Shown here: piece by piece, positions 51,336 through 60,244 of the stretch | Numbering within the stretch: position 1 is the stretch's first letter | Layout of the letters: each line of letters begins with the position of its first letter | NCBI RefSeq assembly: GCF_003063375.1 | Contig: NZ_NERY01000001.1 | Span: 1,054,001-1,118,000 of the forward strand | From: Limnohabitans sp. MMS-10A-178 | GTDB taxonomy: Bacteria > Pseudomonadota > Gammaproteobacteria > Burkholderiales > Burkholderiaceae_C | Reading direction: 5' to 3' | Length of the DNA stretch: 64,000 bases | Position numbers and translations under genes: made by a program | The notes under the pieces: model-generated | What the model was told of the DNA's origin: nothing | The model's database searches: none | Seen by the model: only the letters and a program-made list of their open reading frames with translations

Positions 51336-51875
51336 TCAGTCTTGCCCCTCGGTGAGGGTGTCAAGTTGAAAGTTGCCACTTTTGTGCCACAGCCACACGT
51401 CTGAGTACACCACCTTGCCCAAGTGGACAGGGACCGGATAGGGCGCAGCTTGGCGCACGGTTTTTTCAATTTCTCGCATCACTTCGGGGGCGTGGCCTGG
51501 AGCCCTTACCCATTGGGTGCGTGTCACTTGTCCTTGCTTGTCAATCTCGACATCTAAGACGCCCACGGCATAGAGCATGGGCGGCATGCGGCCTTTGAAA
51601 ATGCGCGCGCCATTGAGTTGGTAGAGATGCTTGGCCGCATACACTCGGTAGTCGCGGGCGTTGCGAGCACTTGAGACGGGTAGATTGGGTTTGGCGGGCT
51701 CTTCTAATTGCACGATGGGCGTTGCGGGTTTGACCGGTTGAGGAGCAGGCGGTGGCGGTGGTGGGGCCGGAGCCGGTACGGGTGTCGGAGGTGTTGGTTT
51801 GAGTTCTGTGGTGGTGCATCCCGTGAGCCACAAAGAAATCATGCAAGCGAACGTGGCTACCCAAAAGGGTTTCAT
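51336..51875 (-). CDS. Proline-rich lipoprotein with TonB-C-like domain
   Basis: 179 residues from ATG 51875; the track ORF starts at 52001 but would overlap xdhC. A lipoprotein signal (MKPFWVATFACMISLWLTGCTT) precedes a Pro-rich linker (PTPPTPVPAPAPPPPPPAPQPVKP). The C-terminal domain (YQLNGARIFKGRMPPMLYAVGVLDVEIDKQGQVTRTQWVRAPGHAPEVMREIEKTVRQAAPYPVPVHL) resembles a TonB C-terminal or energy-transducer domain. TonB proteins normally have an uncleaved helix, not a lipobox, so function is unclear. It splits xdhB from xdhC and is transcribed opposite to both. Confidence 0.72.
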   Translation of the reverse strand: MKPFWVATFACMISLWLTGCTTTELKPTPPTPVPAPAPPPPPPAPQPVKPATPIVQLEEPAKPNLPVSSARNARDYRVYAAKHLYQLNGARIFKGRMPPMLYAVGVLDVEIDKQGQVTRTQWVRAPGHAPEVMREIEKTVRQAAPYPVPVHLGKVVYSDVWLWHKSGNFQLDTLTEGQD

Positions 51876-51995
51876 AAGATGGGTAAATTGATGAGTCAAG
51901 TGATGATTCATGAGGCAACGATCTTCAAAACAACATGTGCTATTTTGGCACTGTACAGTGTGGTTTGAAAAGAATTGAATTGAAAGCAAAAGCAG

Positions 51996-52814
51996 GTGCA
52001 TTGGTCTTCAACATTGAAATTTAAGTTGGCGCAAAAGCCGGCCATCTGGGTCACGATTCTGCAAGCTCAGGGCTCAGTACCCCGAGGCGCAGGCACAGTC
52101 ATGGCGGTCTTTGACGACGATTTTTTGGGCACCATTGGCGGCGGCCATCTCGAATTTGAGGCTTTGGCGCAGGCACGTCAGTATTTGAGGGACCCCACCC
52201 ATCTGCCTGCTTTGCCCATAGAAAAACGAATTGCACTGGGCCCCAGTCTGGGGCAATGTTGTGGCGGTGCATTGATCTTGAATTTTGAGCACGTGACAGT
52301 CGCAGACGAAGCACGCCTTCAGGCCATTTTGGCGGCCGAAGCCTCGCGCCGTTTTCAGCCTTTGGCCTTGTTTGGTGGCGGTCATGTGGGCCAAGCTTTG
52401 GTCAAGGTTTTAGCGCCCTTGCCATTTCATGTTCGTTGGATCGACAGTCGAGACGAAATTTTCCCCAGCGATGTGGCCCCTCAAGTGGTCTGCGAACACT
52501 CAAACCCAGTGCATGCGGCCGTGCCCGATCTGGCCCCCAACAGCCGAGTTCTCATCATGAGTTTCAGCCACGCAGAGGATTTAGACGTTGTGGCGGCCTG
52601 CTTACTGCGCCAACGCCAGAAAAAGGACTTGCCCTACATTGGCCTGATTGGCAGCGCCACCAAATGGGCCAGTTTCAAGCGGCGCTTGGCCGAGCGTGGT
52701 TTTACAGAAGAAGAGTGCCAACAAGTGACTTGCCCCATCGGTGTCCCAGGTATTGAGGGCAAAGAGCCAGAGGTGATTGCGGTTGCTGTGGCTGCCCAAC
52801 TTTTGCAAGCTTAA
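51996..52814 (+). CDS. xdhC: Xanthine dehydrogenase accessory protein XdhC
   Basis: 272 residues from GTG 51996. The XdhC hallmark QAQGSVPRGAGTVMAVFDDDFLGTIGGGHLE is at the N-terminus; LGQCCGGALILNF carries the CCGG motif; the Rossmann stretch LALFGGGHVGQALVKVLAPL follows, and the C-terminus has GVPGIEGKEPEVIAVAVAAQLL. It binds and delivers sulfurated molybdenum cofactor to XdhB. It reaches to within 41 bases of puuD, with the GntR-type palindrome in between. Confidence 0.94.
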   Translation: MHWSSTLKFKLAQKPAIWVTILQAQGSVPRGAGTVMAVFDDDFLGTIGGGHLEFEALAQARQYLRDPTHLPALPIEKRIALGPSLGQCCGGALILNFEHVTVADEARLQAILAAEASRRFQPLALFGGGHVGQALVKVLAPLPFHVRWIDSRDEIFPSDVAPQVVCEHSNPVHAAVPDLAPNSRVLIMSFSHAEDLDVVAACLLRQRQKKDLPYIGLIGSATKWASFKRRLAERGFTEEECQQVTCPIGVPGIEGKEPEVIAVAVAAQLLQA

Positions 52815-52815
52815 A

Positions 52816-52829
52816 AATTGTATACACTT
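52816..52829. promoter_or_regulatory. Predicted GntR operator before puuD
   Basis: AATTGTATACACTT keeps the TGTATACA core and outer A-T pairs of the other two sites; only the t/c pair just outside the core is broken. It lies 26 bases before the puuD start, in the gap between xdhC and puuD. Confidence 0.6.
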
Positions 52830-52854
52830 CGGTAAACAGTTCGGAGCCTTATCG

Positions 52855-54075
52855 ATGGAAGCCTATTTGCTAGATTGGGTTAATTTGCTACTGCGGTGGG
52901 TCCATGTGATTACCGCGATTGCTTGGATAGGCTCGTCTTTTTACTTTGTTTTCCTAGACAACAACCTACAAAAGCCCAACTCCCCCGATTTGCTTGAAAA
53001 AGGGGTAGACGGCGCAATGTGGGCCATTCATGGCGGTGGTTTTTATAACCCCCAAAAGTACATGGTGGCGCCCAAGAAAATTCACACCAAGTTGCACTGG
53101 TTTTTTTGGGAAAGCTATTCCACTTGGATCAGTGGCTTTGCCCTGTTCACGGTGATGTATTTGTGGAATGCCAGCACCTATCTCATTGACAAATCACTCA
53201 TGGACTGGTCGCCTGCTGCAGCCATCACGGCGGCGCTGAGTTTCTTTGTGGTTTTTTGGTTCGTTTACGACGCTATTTCCCGCGTGTTTGGATTTCGCAA
53301 AAACGGTGAATTGATTGTGGCCACACTCATGCTGTGTGTGGTGGCCTTCGCATCTTGGTTGGCCTGTCAATTGTTTGCGGGCAGGGCGGCTTTCTTGTTG
53401 GTGGGCGCCATGATTGCCACAGCCATGAGTGCCAATGTGTTTGTATGGATCATTCCTGGTCAACGCAAAGTGGTGGCCGCCATGACGTCTGGTGAAAAGT
53501 ACGATGCATCAGCGCTGGCCATTCACGGCAAGCGCGGCAAGCAGCGCAGCGTGCACAACACTTATTTCACATTGCCTGTGATTTTTGCCATGTTGAGCAA
53601 TCATTACAGTTTCTTGTACACGCATCCACAGCGTTGGCTCATTTTGTTTGTGATGATGTTTGCGGGTGCCTTGATTCGTCAGTTTTTTGTGCAGCGCCAT
53701 GGTTACCATTTAGGTCGTGCAAGCAATCCTTGGCCTTTTGCTGCAGTGGGCGTGGTCCTCATCGTGGCGGCCATTGCTGCCATGGCACCTTGGGGCGCCA
53801 AAGATGTTGCGCCTCAGGCGCAAGCCGCACCAGCAACTTTTGCGCAAGTCAAATCGGTCATGGATCAACGCTGTCTCAGTTGCCACGGCGAACAAGTTCA
53901 AATGAAAAATGTTCGTTTGGATACCCCTGAATACATCAAGCTTCACGCTCAAAACATTTACCAACAAGTGAGTGTGACGCAGCAGATGCCCATGAACAAT
54001 GCCACTGGCATTACGGCAGAAGAAAGACAATGGGTTGCCAGTTGGTTTTTGGCTGGCGCCAAAGTAGATCCTTGA
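52855..54075 (+). CDS. puuD: Urate oxidase PuuD (membrane, with cytochrome c domain)
   Basis: 406 residues from ATG 52855, with GGAG ahead of it; the track start lies in xdhC. About eight helices begin with YLLDWVNLLLRWVHVITAIAWIGSSFYFVFLDN, the PuuD hallmark. The C-terminal cytochrome c domain has CLSCH (heme attachment at Cys340/Cys343, His344) and Met379 in QQMPMNN. It oxidises urate to 5-hydroxyisourate and passes electrons to the respiratory chain instead of O2. The c-type heme would depend on the CcmABCDEFGHI system also encoded in this window. Confidence 0.94.
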   Translation: MEAYLLDWVNLLLRWVHVITAIAWIGSSFYFVFLDNNLQKPNSPDLLEKGVDGAMWAIHGGGFYNPQKYMVAPKKIHTKLHWFFWESYSTWISGFALFTVMYLWNASTYLIDKSLMDWSPAAAITAALSFFVVFWFVYDAISRVFGFRKNGELIVATLMLCVVAFASWLACQLFAGRAAFLLVGAMIATAMSANVFVWIIPGQRKVVAAMTSGEKYDASALAIHGKRGKQRSVHNTYFTLPVIFAMLSNHYSFLYTHPQRWLILFVMMFAGALIRQFFVQRHGYHLGRASNPWPFAAVGVVLIVAAIAAMAPWGAKDVAPQAQAAPATFAQVKSVMDQRCLSCHGEQVQMKNVRLDTPEYIKLHAQNIYQQVSVTQQMPMNNATGITAEERQWVASWFLAGAKVDP

Positions 54076-54081
54076 CGAGTT

Positions 54082-54101
54082 GCACTGATTGAAATCAGTG
54101 C
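54082..54101. terminator. Bidirectional hairpin between puuD and the deaminase gene
   Basis: GCACTGAT-TGAA-ATCAGTGC is a perfect 8-bp stem with a four-base loop. It spans the convergent ends of puuD and the deaminase gene. No long T-run follows. Confidence 0.5.
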
Positions 54102-55510
54102 CCCGCCGCCAATTGAACAGCAAACTTGTTGTGCCGTTCAATCACATTGCCCAGATCGACACTGGCCAATTGGCCTTCGCTCACCACCACGCGGCCATTG
54201 ACCACGGTGTAAGCGGCAGGCGCACTGGCGCACAGCATGAGGCTGCCAATCGCGTCGTGAACTGCGCCACCCGCAAAACTCAAATTGCGCAAATCAAACA
54301 GCGCCATGTCTGCGCAGTAACCCACACTCAGTTGGCCAATGTCTTTTCGGCCTAACACTTCGGCGCCGCCTCGGGTGGCCAGCTTGAGTGCATCTCGCGC
54401 CGTCATTTCCATGGGGGCTGTATCGCACCCAAAAATGGTTTTTCCTTCTGCACTAACTTGAGGGCCTTCAAGAGATTTTCTGAGGCGTGCCAACAGCATG
54501 GCCTGACGTGCTTCATTCACCATGTGGGCGGCATCGTTGCTGGCGCTGCCATCAACGCCCAAACCTACAGGCACACCCGCTTCAATCATTTTTCGGATGG
54601 GCGCAATGCCACTGGCCAAGCGCATGTTGCTGCAAGGGCAGTGCGCAATGCCAGTGCGAGTGGCTGCAAACAAAGAGATGCCTTCATCGTCCAATTTGAC
54701 GCAATGGGCATGCCACACATCGTGGCCCAACCAGCCAAGGTCTTCTGCATATTGCGTGGGTGTTCGATTGAATTTTTCGAGGCTGTAGGCAATGTCGTGG
54801 TCGTTTTCTGCCAAGTGGGTGTGCAGGCGCACGCCATAGTGCCGAGCCATCTCTGCCGACAAACGCATGAGGTCTTGGCTCACGCTGAAAGGCGAGCAGG
54901 GTGCGACGGCCACTTGCGTCATGGCGCCGTGTGATGCATCGTGGTAGCGCTCAATCAATCGCTGTGTGTCTTTCAAAATAGCATCTTCTTGTTCCACCAC
55001 TCTGTCGGGAGGCAGGCCCCCCTTCGATTGCCCCACGCTCATGCTGCCCCGCGTGGCCACAAAGCGCATGCCAATTTCTTGGGCTGCTGCAATGCAGTCG
55101 TCTAACTTCACGCCATTGGGATAGATGTAGAGGTGGTCACTGCTGGTGGTGCAGCCCGACAGCAACAATTCGGCCATGGCGGTCTGGGTGCTGGCGTAAA
55201 TCATGTCGGGTTGCAGGCCAGCCCAAATGGGGTAGAGACCCGTGAGCCAACTGAAAAGCTCGGCGTTTTGGACGCCAGGAATGGCACGCGTCAAACTCTG
55301 TGACATGTGGTGGTGCGTATTGACCATGCCTGGAATGACCACATGGTGCTGAGCATCGATCACACGATCGGCTGTTGAGGGCAATTGGGCGGCTGGACCA
55401 ATTGCCTCAATGATATTCCCCCTGACAAAGACAGAGGCATTTCGAAACTCATCGCCAGCATCGTTGAGCGCGGCAATGGTATGAGCGTTGTGGATGAGCA
55501 GGGTGTTCAT
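54095..55510 (-). CDS. 8-oxoguanine deaminase/guanine deaminase-like amidohydrolase
   Basis: 471 residues from ATG 55510 (MNTLLIHNAHTIAALND); the track start adds 16. Metal ligands: HHHM near GMVNTHHHMSQ (N-terminal HxH), HTHLAENDHDIAY and ASNDAAHMVNEA with GLGVDGSASND. It belongs to the amidohydrolase group that includes hydroxydechloroatrazine ethylaminohydrolases and 8-oxoguanine deaminase. In this purine cluster, deamination of guanine or 8-oxoguanine to feed xanthine or urate is the likely job. It is convergent with puuD and divergent from the glycerate kinase gene. Confidence 0.85.
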   Translation of the reverse strand: MNTLLIHNAHTIAALNDAGDEFRNASVFVRGNIIEAIGPAAQLPSTADRVIDAQHHVVIPGMVNTHHHMSQSLTRAIPGVQNAELFSWLTGLYPIWAGLQPDMIYASTQTAMAELLLSGCTTSSDHLYIYPNGVKLDDCIAAAQEIGMRFVATRGSMSVGQSKGGLPPDRVVEQEDAILKDTQRLIERYHDASHGAMTQVAVAPCSPFSVSQDLMRLSAEMARHYGVRLHTHLAENDHDIAYSLEKFNRTPTQYAEDLGWLGHDVWHAHCVKLDDEGISLFAATRTGIAHCPCSNMRLASGIAPIRKMIEAGVPVGLGVDGSASNDAAHMVNEARQAMLLARLRKSLEGPQVSAEGKTIFGCDTAPMEMTARDALKLATRGGAEVLGRKDIGQLSVGYCADMALFDLRNLSFAGGAVHDAIGSLMLCASAPAAYTVVNGRVVVSEGQLASVDLGNVIERHNKFAVQLAAGH

Positions 55511-55572
55511 GGGGGGACATTTTGCACGAAGAAATTGCGTAGCCCCCAAGTCTGGCACTACACTCTGAGGCC

Positions 55573-56919
55573 ATGAATGCCAACTCGCCTAACCCACATC
55601 TGCACGCCGATATCCAACAAAATCCCCGAGCCTTTCTCAGGCAACTGTTTGATCAAGCGGTTCAAAGGGCACTGCCATTGCACAACACGCCAGCCTTTTT
55701 GCCCAAGGTGCCCAAAGGCAGAACTGTGGTGCTGGGAGCGGGCAAGGCAGCGGGCGCCATGGCTCACGCGGTTGAGGCCTTGTGGCCCCTCGATGCGCCC
55801 TTGTCTGGCATGGTGGTTACCCGCTACGGCCACACGCCAGTCAGGCCAGAAGGTGTGCCAGAGCGTCTGAAAATTGTGGAAGCCTCCCACCCCGTACCCG
55901 ATGCCGCTGGCCTGGCTGCTGCCGAAGAAATTTTGTCATTGACCCAGGGCCTCACCGCCAACGATTTGGTGCTCTGCCTCATTTCAGGGGGTGGCTCTGC
56001 TTTGCTCACTTTGCCAGCAGAGGGTTTGAGTTTGGCGGAGAAGCAGGCCATCAATCAAGCCTTGCTCAAAAGTGGTGCCAACATTGGTGAAATGAATTGC
56101 GTTCGCAAACATTTGTCGCGCATCAAGGGCGGGCGCTTGGCGGCCGCTTGTGCGCCAGCGCAAGTGGTGACGCTTGCTATCAGCGATGTGCCAGGCGACG
56201 ACCCTTCAGTGATTGCCAGCGGACCCACCGTGCCCGATGCCACAAGCTGTGCCGACGCCTTGCAAATTTTGCAGCGCTACCAAATTGATATTTCGAATGT
56301 GGTCTTAAAAGCTCTTCAAGATTCAACATGGGAATCGCCCAAACCAGGTAACCCCGCATTTGCCAAAAGCACGGTGCATCTCATTGCAACCCCTCAACAA
56401 TCTTTGTTGGCAGCAGCCAGCTTGGCTGAATCTAAGGGCCTGCGAGCCTATGTGTTGAGCGATGAGATGGAGGGTGAATCGCGCGAGGTTGGCAAAGTTC
56501 ATGCAGCCCTTGCACGGGCCAGTGCGCAGGGTCAGGGTCCGTTTCAAAAGCCTTGTGTCATTCTGAGTGGTGGTGAAACCACCGTCACGGTGCGCGCGGC
56601 CAAAACAGAATCCAAAAAACGCGAGGGGCGCGGCGGACGTGCCGGTGAGTTTTGCATGGGTTTGGCGCAAGGCTTACAGGCGCAAGCTGGTGTGTGGGCC
56701 ATCGCGGCCGACACCGATGGCATTGACGGGGTGGAAGACAACGCGGGTGCGCTTGTAACACCCGATACCCTGTCTAGAGGGGTGGATGCTGGACTTAGCT
56801 TGGACGAGCACCTGTCAAACAACGATGCCTATGGCTATTTTCAAGCCCTGAACGATTTGGTCTTCTCGGGTCCAACGCACACCAATGTGAACGATTTTCG
56901 CGCCATCTTGGTGTTGTGA
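55573..56919 (+). CDS. Glycerate 2-kinase (MOFRL/TtuD family)
   Basis: 448 residues. The N-terminal domain has VVLGAGKAAGAMAHAVEALWPLDAPLSGMVVTRYGHT, and the GGGSALL block LCLISGGGSALLTLPAEGL is the active-site loop. The C-terminal MOFRL domain has VILSGGETTVTVRAAKTESKKREGRGGRAGEFCMGLA. Such proteins phosphorylate glycerate at C2; older annotation calls them hydroxypyruvate reductase. In this context it would take up glycerate made from the glyoxylate that ureide breakdown releases. It is followed 14 bases later by a Crp/Fnr regulator ORF. Confidence 0.88.
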   Translation: MNANSPNPHLHADIQQNPRAFLRQLFDQAVQRALPLHNTPAFLPKVPKGRTVVLGAGKAAGAMAHAVEALWPLDAPLSGMVVTRYGHTPVRPEGVPERLKIVEASHPVPDAAGLAAAEEILSLTQGLTANDLVLCLISGGGSALLTLPAEGLSLAEKQAINQALLKSGANIGEMNCVRKHLSRIKGGRLAAACAPAQVVTLAISDVPGDDPSVIASGPTVPDATSCADALQILQRYQIDISNVVLKALQDSTWESPKPGNPAFAKSTVHLIATPQQSLLAAASLAESKGLRAYVLSDEMEGESREVGKVHAALARASAQGQGPFQKPCVILSGGETTVTVRAAKTESKKREGRGGRAGEFCMGLAQGLQAQAGVWAIAADTDGIDGVEDNAGALVTPDTLSRGVDAGLSLDEHLSNNDAYGYFQALNDLVFSGPTHTNVNDFRAILVL

Positions 56920-56975
56920 CAAAGTATTGATTTGTGTCAACGCAGCCAAGGTGTGCGTCTGGCAAATTGGAGGGC

Positions 56976-57602
56976 ATGTTGACTCGTGCCCTCATTCAAT
57001 CCCAAATTCCCATCGAAGAATTGCCAGGCGGCACTGTATTGCTTCGCAGGGGGCAAGTGGCCAACAAGGCCTTGCATTTGCTCAGCGGTCGTGTGGCTTT
57101 TGGAGTTATTGAGCATGGTATTTTGGTCCATCAGTTGGGTGTGATCGAAGGGCCACTCTGGTTGGAGGCTGCGGCAGCCATGTTGGGCTTGCCGCATGCG
57201 GTCGATGCACTGGCCGAAAGCCCTGTTACCTTGCAAAGCATGAGCCTGGGGCAATTGAAAAGCCATCTTAAAAATTTACCCGAACCTTTGCACACCCTGA
57301 TGCTCGATTTGGCCAAGGCTCAACGGCAACAAATTGAAGTGGCGGTTAGTCGCTTGGCCAAAGACGCCGACGCCCGTTTTGCAGAATGGCTTTTAAGGCA
57401 TGCCGAGCCAGCGGACGCGCACGGTAAATTGGAGGTCATTTTGCACGACAGAAAGCGCCTCATTGCAGCGCAATTGGGTATTGCGCCCGAAACCTTTTCG
57501 CGGGTCCTCAAGCACCTGAGAGATCGCAAACTGATCAGCGGCGCTGGGCGAGTTTTAAACCTTCTGGATCCTACGGGATTGCAGTCTTTGGCGGGTATTT
57601 AG
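56976..57602 (+). CDS. Crp/Fnr-family transcriptional regulator
   Basis: 208 residues from ATG 56976; the ORF also allows a GTG at 56934. An N-terminal cNMP-type barrel (ELPGGTVLLRRGQVANKALHLLSGRVAFGVIEHG) precedes a long helix and a C-terminal winged HTH (RKRLIAAQLGIAPETFSRVLKHLRDRKLISGAGRVL). The Cys residues of the FNR iron-sulfur cluster are absent. It lies between the glycerate kinase gene and the BMP-type ABC genes, with a short intergenic region on each side. Its target genes are unknown. Confidence 0.85.
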   Translation: MLTRALIQSQIPIEELPGGTVLLRRGQVANKALHLLSGRVAFGVIEHGILVHQLGVIEGPLWLEAAAAMLGLPHAVDALAESPVTLQSMSLGQLKSHLKNLPEPLHTLMLDLAKAQRQQIEVAVSRLAKDADARFAEWLLRHAEPADAHGKLEVILHDRKRLIAAQLGIAPETFSRVLKHLRDRKLISGAGRVLNLLDPTGLQSLAGI

Positions 57603-57672
57603 TCACATTCTCTAGGCTAGGACGAAAAGGCCTTTCAAAGCTCGCTAGAATTTGCCGAACTTTGAGAAATCC

Positions 57673-59193
57673 ATGCAGTCCAGCGAGCCATTGCGCCTCT
57701 CACTTTCCAACATCACCAAGCGCTATCCTGGTGTTGTGGCCAATCGCGCGGTTTCTTTGTCTGTCAAGCCTGGTGAAGCGCATGCTGTGTTGGGTGAAAA
57801 CGGTGCCGGCAAATCCACCCTCATGAAAATCATTTATGGCTCGGTCAAGCCAGATGAGGGCAGCATTCAATACAAGGGCCAAAGCGTTCAAATTCGCAAC
57901 CCCCAACAAGCCCGTGCTTTGGGCATCAGCATGGTGTTCCAACACTTCAGTTTGTTTGACACGCTCAGTGTGGCTGAAAACGTGTGGTTGGGCCTAGATC
58001 CCTCTTTGAGCTTGTCTCAAGTAACGGCCCGAATTACTGCCAAAGCTGCAGAGTACGGTTTGGACATTGATCCTTCTAGGCCTGTTCACACCTTGAGTGT
58101 GGGTGAAATGCAGCGTGTCGAAATTATTCGGGCCTTGCTCACAGAGCCGCAATTGCTCATTTTGGATGAGCCCACTTCGGTGCTTACCCCGCAAGCGGTT
58201 GACAAGTTGTTTGTGGTTTTGAAAAAACTGGTGAGCCAAGGCTGCAGCTTGCTCTACATCAGTCACAAGCTTCATGAAATTCGCGAACTGTGTTCGGCCT
58301 GCACCGTGCTTCGCGGTGGTGAAGTTACGGGTGTTTGTGATCCCAGAGAAGAATCCAATGCGTCGCTCAGTCGCATGATGATTGGTGCAGAACCGCCGGC
58401 CTTGCAACACCAACAACGCACGCCGGGCGCGGTCTTGTTTGAAGCGCGCCATTTGTCCTTGGACAAAGAAGATCAATTTGGTGTTAACTTGGTCAACATC
58501 AATTTGCAAGTTCGCGCAGGTGAGGTGGTGGGCATTGCTGGCGTTTCTGGCAATGGCCAACGCGAACTTCTCTATGCATTGTCGGGTGAAGATGCTCGCG
58601 CTGAAGCCAACGCCGTGCAGTTGGATGGGCAATCGGTGGGTCAAGTGGGGCCTACACAGCGGCGCCAAGCGGGTTTGCATTTTGTGCCAGAAGAGCGTTT
58701 GGGGCGAGGCGCTGTGCCCTCGCTTAGCTTGTCGCACAACATGCTGCTCACACGCAATGAAGCGATATCTGCCAGTGGCTGGATTGACACCCGGATGCTT
58801 CAAACGCAAACCGAAAAAATCATTCAACAATTTAACGTCAAGGCCAATGGCGCCCAAGCGCCCGCGCAATCTTTGTCGGGTGGCAACTTGCAAAAATTCA
58901 TTGTCGGTCGGGAGATTGAAGCCAAGCCCAAAGTGTTGTTGGTGTCGCAGCCCACCTGGGGTGTCGACGTGGGCGCTGCGGCCCAAATTCGTGGCGAGAT
59001 TTTGGCCTTGCGAGACGCGGGTTGTGCGGTGCTGGTGGTCAGCGAAGAGCTTGACGAGTTGTTTGAAATTTCCGATCGCTTGTATGTCATGGCCAACGGC
59101 AAACTCTCACCTTCTATTCAGCGCAAAGATGCCACTGTGGCTCAAATTGGTGAGTGGATGAGCGGTCTGTGGGAGGCCCGTGCTGAAGCTTGA
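57673..59193 (+). CDS. BMP-type (nucleoside-like) ABC transporter ATP-binding protein
   Basis: 506 residues with two nucleotide-binding domains, from ATG 57673. Domain 1: GENGAGKSTLMKII, LSVGEMQRVEII, LLILDEPTSVLT. Domain 2 has the degenerate Walker A GVSGNGQRELLYAL, LSGGNLQKFIVGREI and KVLLVSQPTWGVDVGAA, as usual for this family. It resembles YufO/NupA and RbsA-type ATPases. It overlaps the first permease gene by 14 bases and belongs to the operon ATPase-permease-permease-receptor. Confidence 0.93.
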   Translation: MQSSEPLRLSLSNITKRYPGVVANRAVSLSVKPGEAHAVLGENGAGKSTLMKIIYGSVKPDEGSIQYKGQSVQIRNPQQARALGISMVFQHFSLFDTLSVAENVWLGLDPSLSLSQVTARITAKAAEYGLDIDPSRPVHTLSVGEMQRVEIIRALLTEPQLLILDEPTSVLTPQAVDKLFVVLKKLVSQGCSLLYISHKLHEIRELCSACTVLRGGEVTGVCDPREESNASLSRMMIGAEPPALQHQQRTPGAVLFEARHLSLDKEDQFGVNLVNINLQVRAGEVVGIAGVSGNGQRELLYALSGEDARAEANAVQLDGQSVGQVGPTQRRQAGLHFVPEERLGRGAVPSLSLSHNMLLTRNEAISASGWIDTRMLQTQTEKIIQQFNVKANGAQAPAQSLSGGNLQKFIVGREIEAKPKVLLVSQPTWGVDVGAAAQIRGEILALRDAGCAVLVVSEELDELFEISDRLYVMANGKLSPSIQRKDATVAQIGEWMSGLWEARAEA

Positions 59194-60244
59194 ACTGCGG
59201 CCCCAAGCCTCTGCTTACTGGCGTTATGCATCCCCCGTGTTGGCCTTGCTCATCACGGTGGCCTTGGGCATTGGCTTGTTTGTGTTGCTGGGCAAAGATC
59301 CTGTGCGCGGACTCCAAATGTTTTTTTGGGAGCCTTTGAAGTCGACCTATGCCTTGGGCGAGCTCATGGTGAAGGCCACCCCCCTCCTGATCATTGCGCT
59401 GGGTTTGGCGGTTTGTTTTCGTTCCAATGTCTGGAACATTGGTGCCGAAGGGCAGTTTGTCATTGGCGCTGTGGCGGCCGGTGGCGTGGCTTTGCTGGCC
59501 GACAAAGAAACCGGCCGATGGATTGTGGTGGCGGTGGTTTTGGCGGGCGTCGCTGGTGGCATGTTTTGGGCCGCCATCACTGCTTGGTTGCGCGATAAAT
59601 TTCACGCCAACGAAATTTTGGTCAGCTTGATGTTGGTCTATGTGGCTGACATGGTGCTGGGTTATTTGGTGTATGGCCCCTGGAAAGATCCTGCTGGCTA
59701 CAACTTTCCTCAATCTAAAACTTTTGAATCAGTCACCCAAATCCCTCGCCTGATGAGCGGCTCGCGCGTCTCCGTCGGGCTTTTATTGGCTTTGGTGGGG
59801 GTTGCCGCGGTTTGGGTCTTTTTATTCAGAACCCGTTCTGGCTTTGCTCAGCAGGTTGGTGGGTTGGCGCCATCTGCGGCACGCTATGCTGGTTTTTCTT
59901 CGCGCAAAGCCTTGTGGTTAGCCTTGCTGACATCGGGCGGGGCGGCTGGCCTTGCCGGTGCTCTGGAGGTGGCTGGGCCCATTGGGCAATTGACCCCTTA
60001 CATTCCTTCTGGCTACGGCTTTGCGGCCATCATCGTGGCCTTTGTGGGCCGCTTGCACCCGGTGGGCATTATTTTTTCTGCAGTCCTCATGAGCATGTTC
60101 TACATTGGCGGTGAACTGGCCCAATCTCGCATGGGTCTGCCCAAGTCGATCACCGGCGTGTTTCAGGGCTTGTTGCTGTTCAGCTTGTTGGCATGCGATA
60201 CCTTGGTGGCATACCGCTTGCGTTGGCAGAGTGGGAGGGTCTGA
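59180..60244 (+). CDS. BMP-type ABC transporter permease 1
   Basis: 354 residues, about eight to ten helices. The BPD_transp_2 signature region is ALGLAVCFRSNVWNIGAEGQFVIGAVAAGGVALLADKE, with LLVSLMLVYVADMVLGYLVYG-like ILVSLMLVYVADMVL further on. It starts inside the ATPase gene end and its stop overlaps the next permease start (TGATGG). It is one half of the inner-membrane channel. Confidence 0.92.
   Translation: MLKLELRPQASAYWRYASPVLALLITVALGIGLFVLLGKDPVRGLQMFFWEPLKSTYALGELMVKATPLLIIALGLAVCFRSNVWNIGAEGQFVIGAVAAGGVALLADKETGRWIVVAVVLAGVAGGMFWAAITAWLRDKFHANEILVSLMLVYVADMVLGYLVYGPWKDPAGYNFPQSKTFESVTQIPRLMSGSRVSVGLLLALVGVAAVWVFLFRTRSGFAQQVGGLAPSAARYAGFSSRKALWLALLTSGGAAGLAGALEVAGPIGQLTPYIPSGYGFAAIIVAFVGRLHPVGIIFSAVLMSMFYIGGELAQSRMGLPKSITGVFQGLLLFSLLACDTLVAYRLRWQSGRV

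Noticed and set aside
57994-58986. 330-residue minus-strand ORF opposite the BMP-type ATPase
   Set aside because: The translation is rich in His, Gln and Arg without any recognisable domain, and lies fully antisense to a clear two-domain ABC ATPase. It is a shadow.
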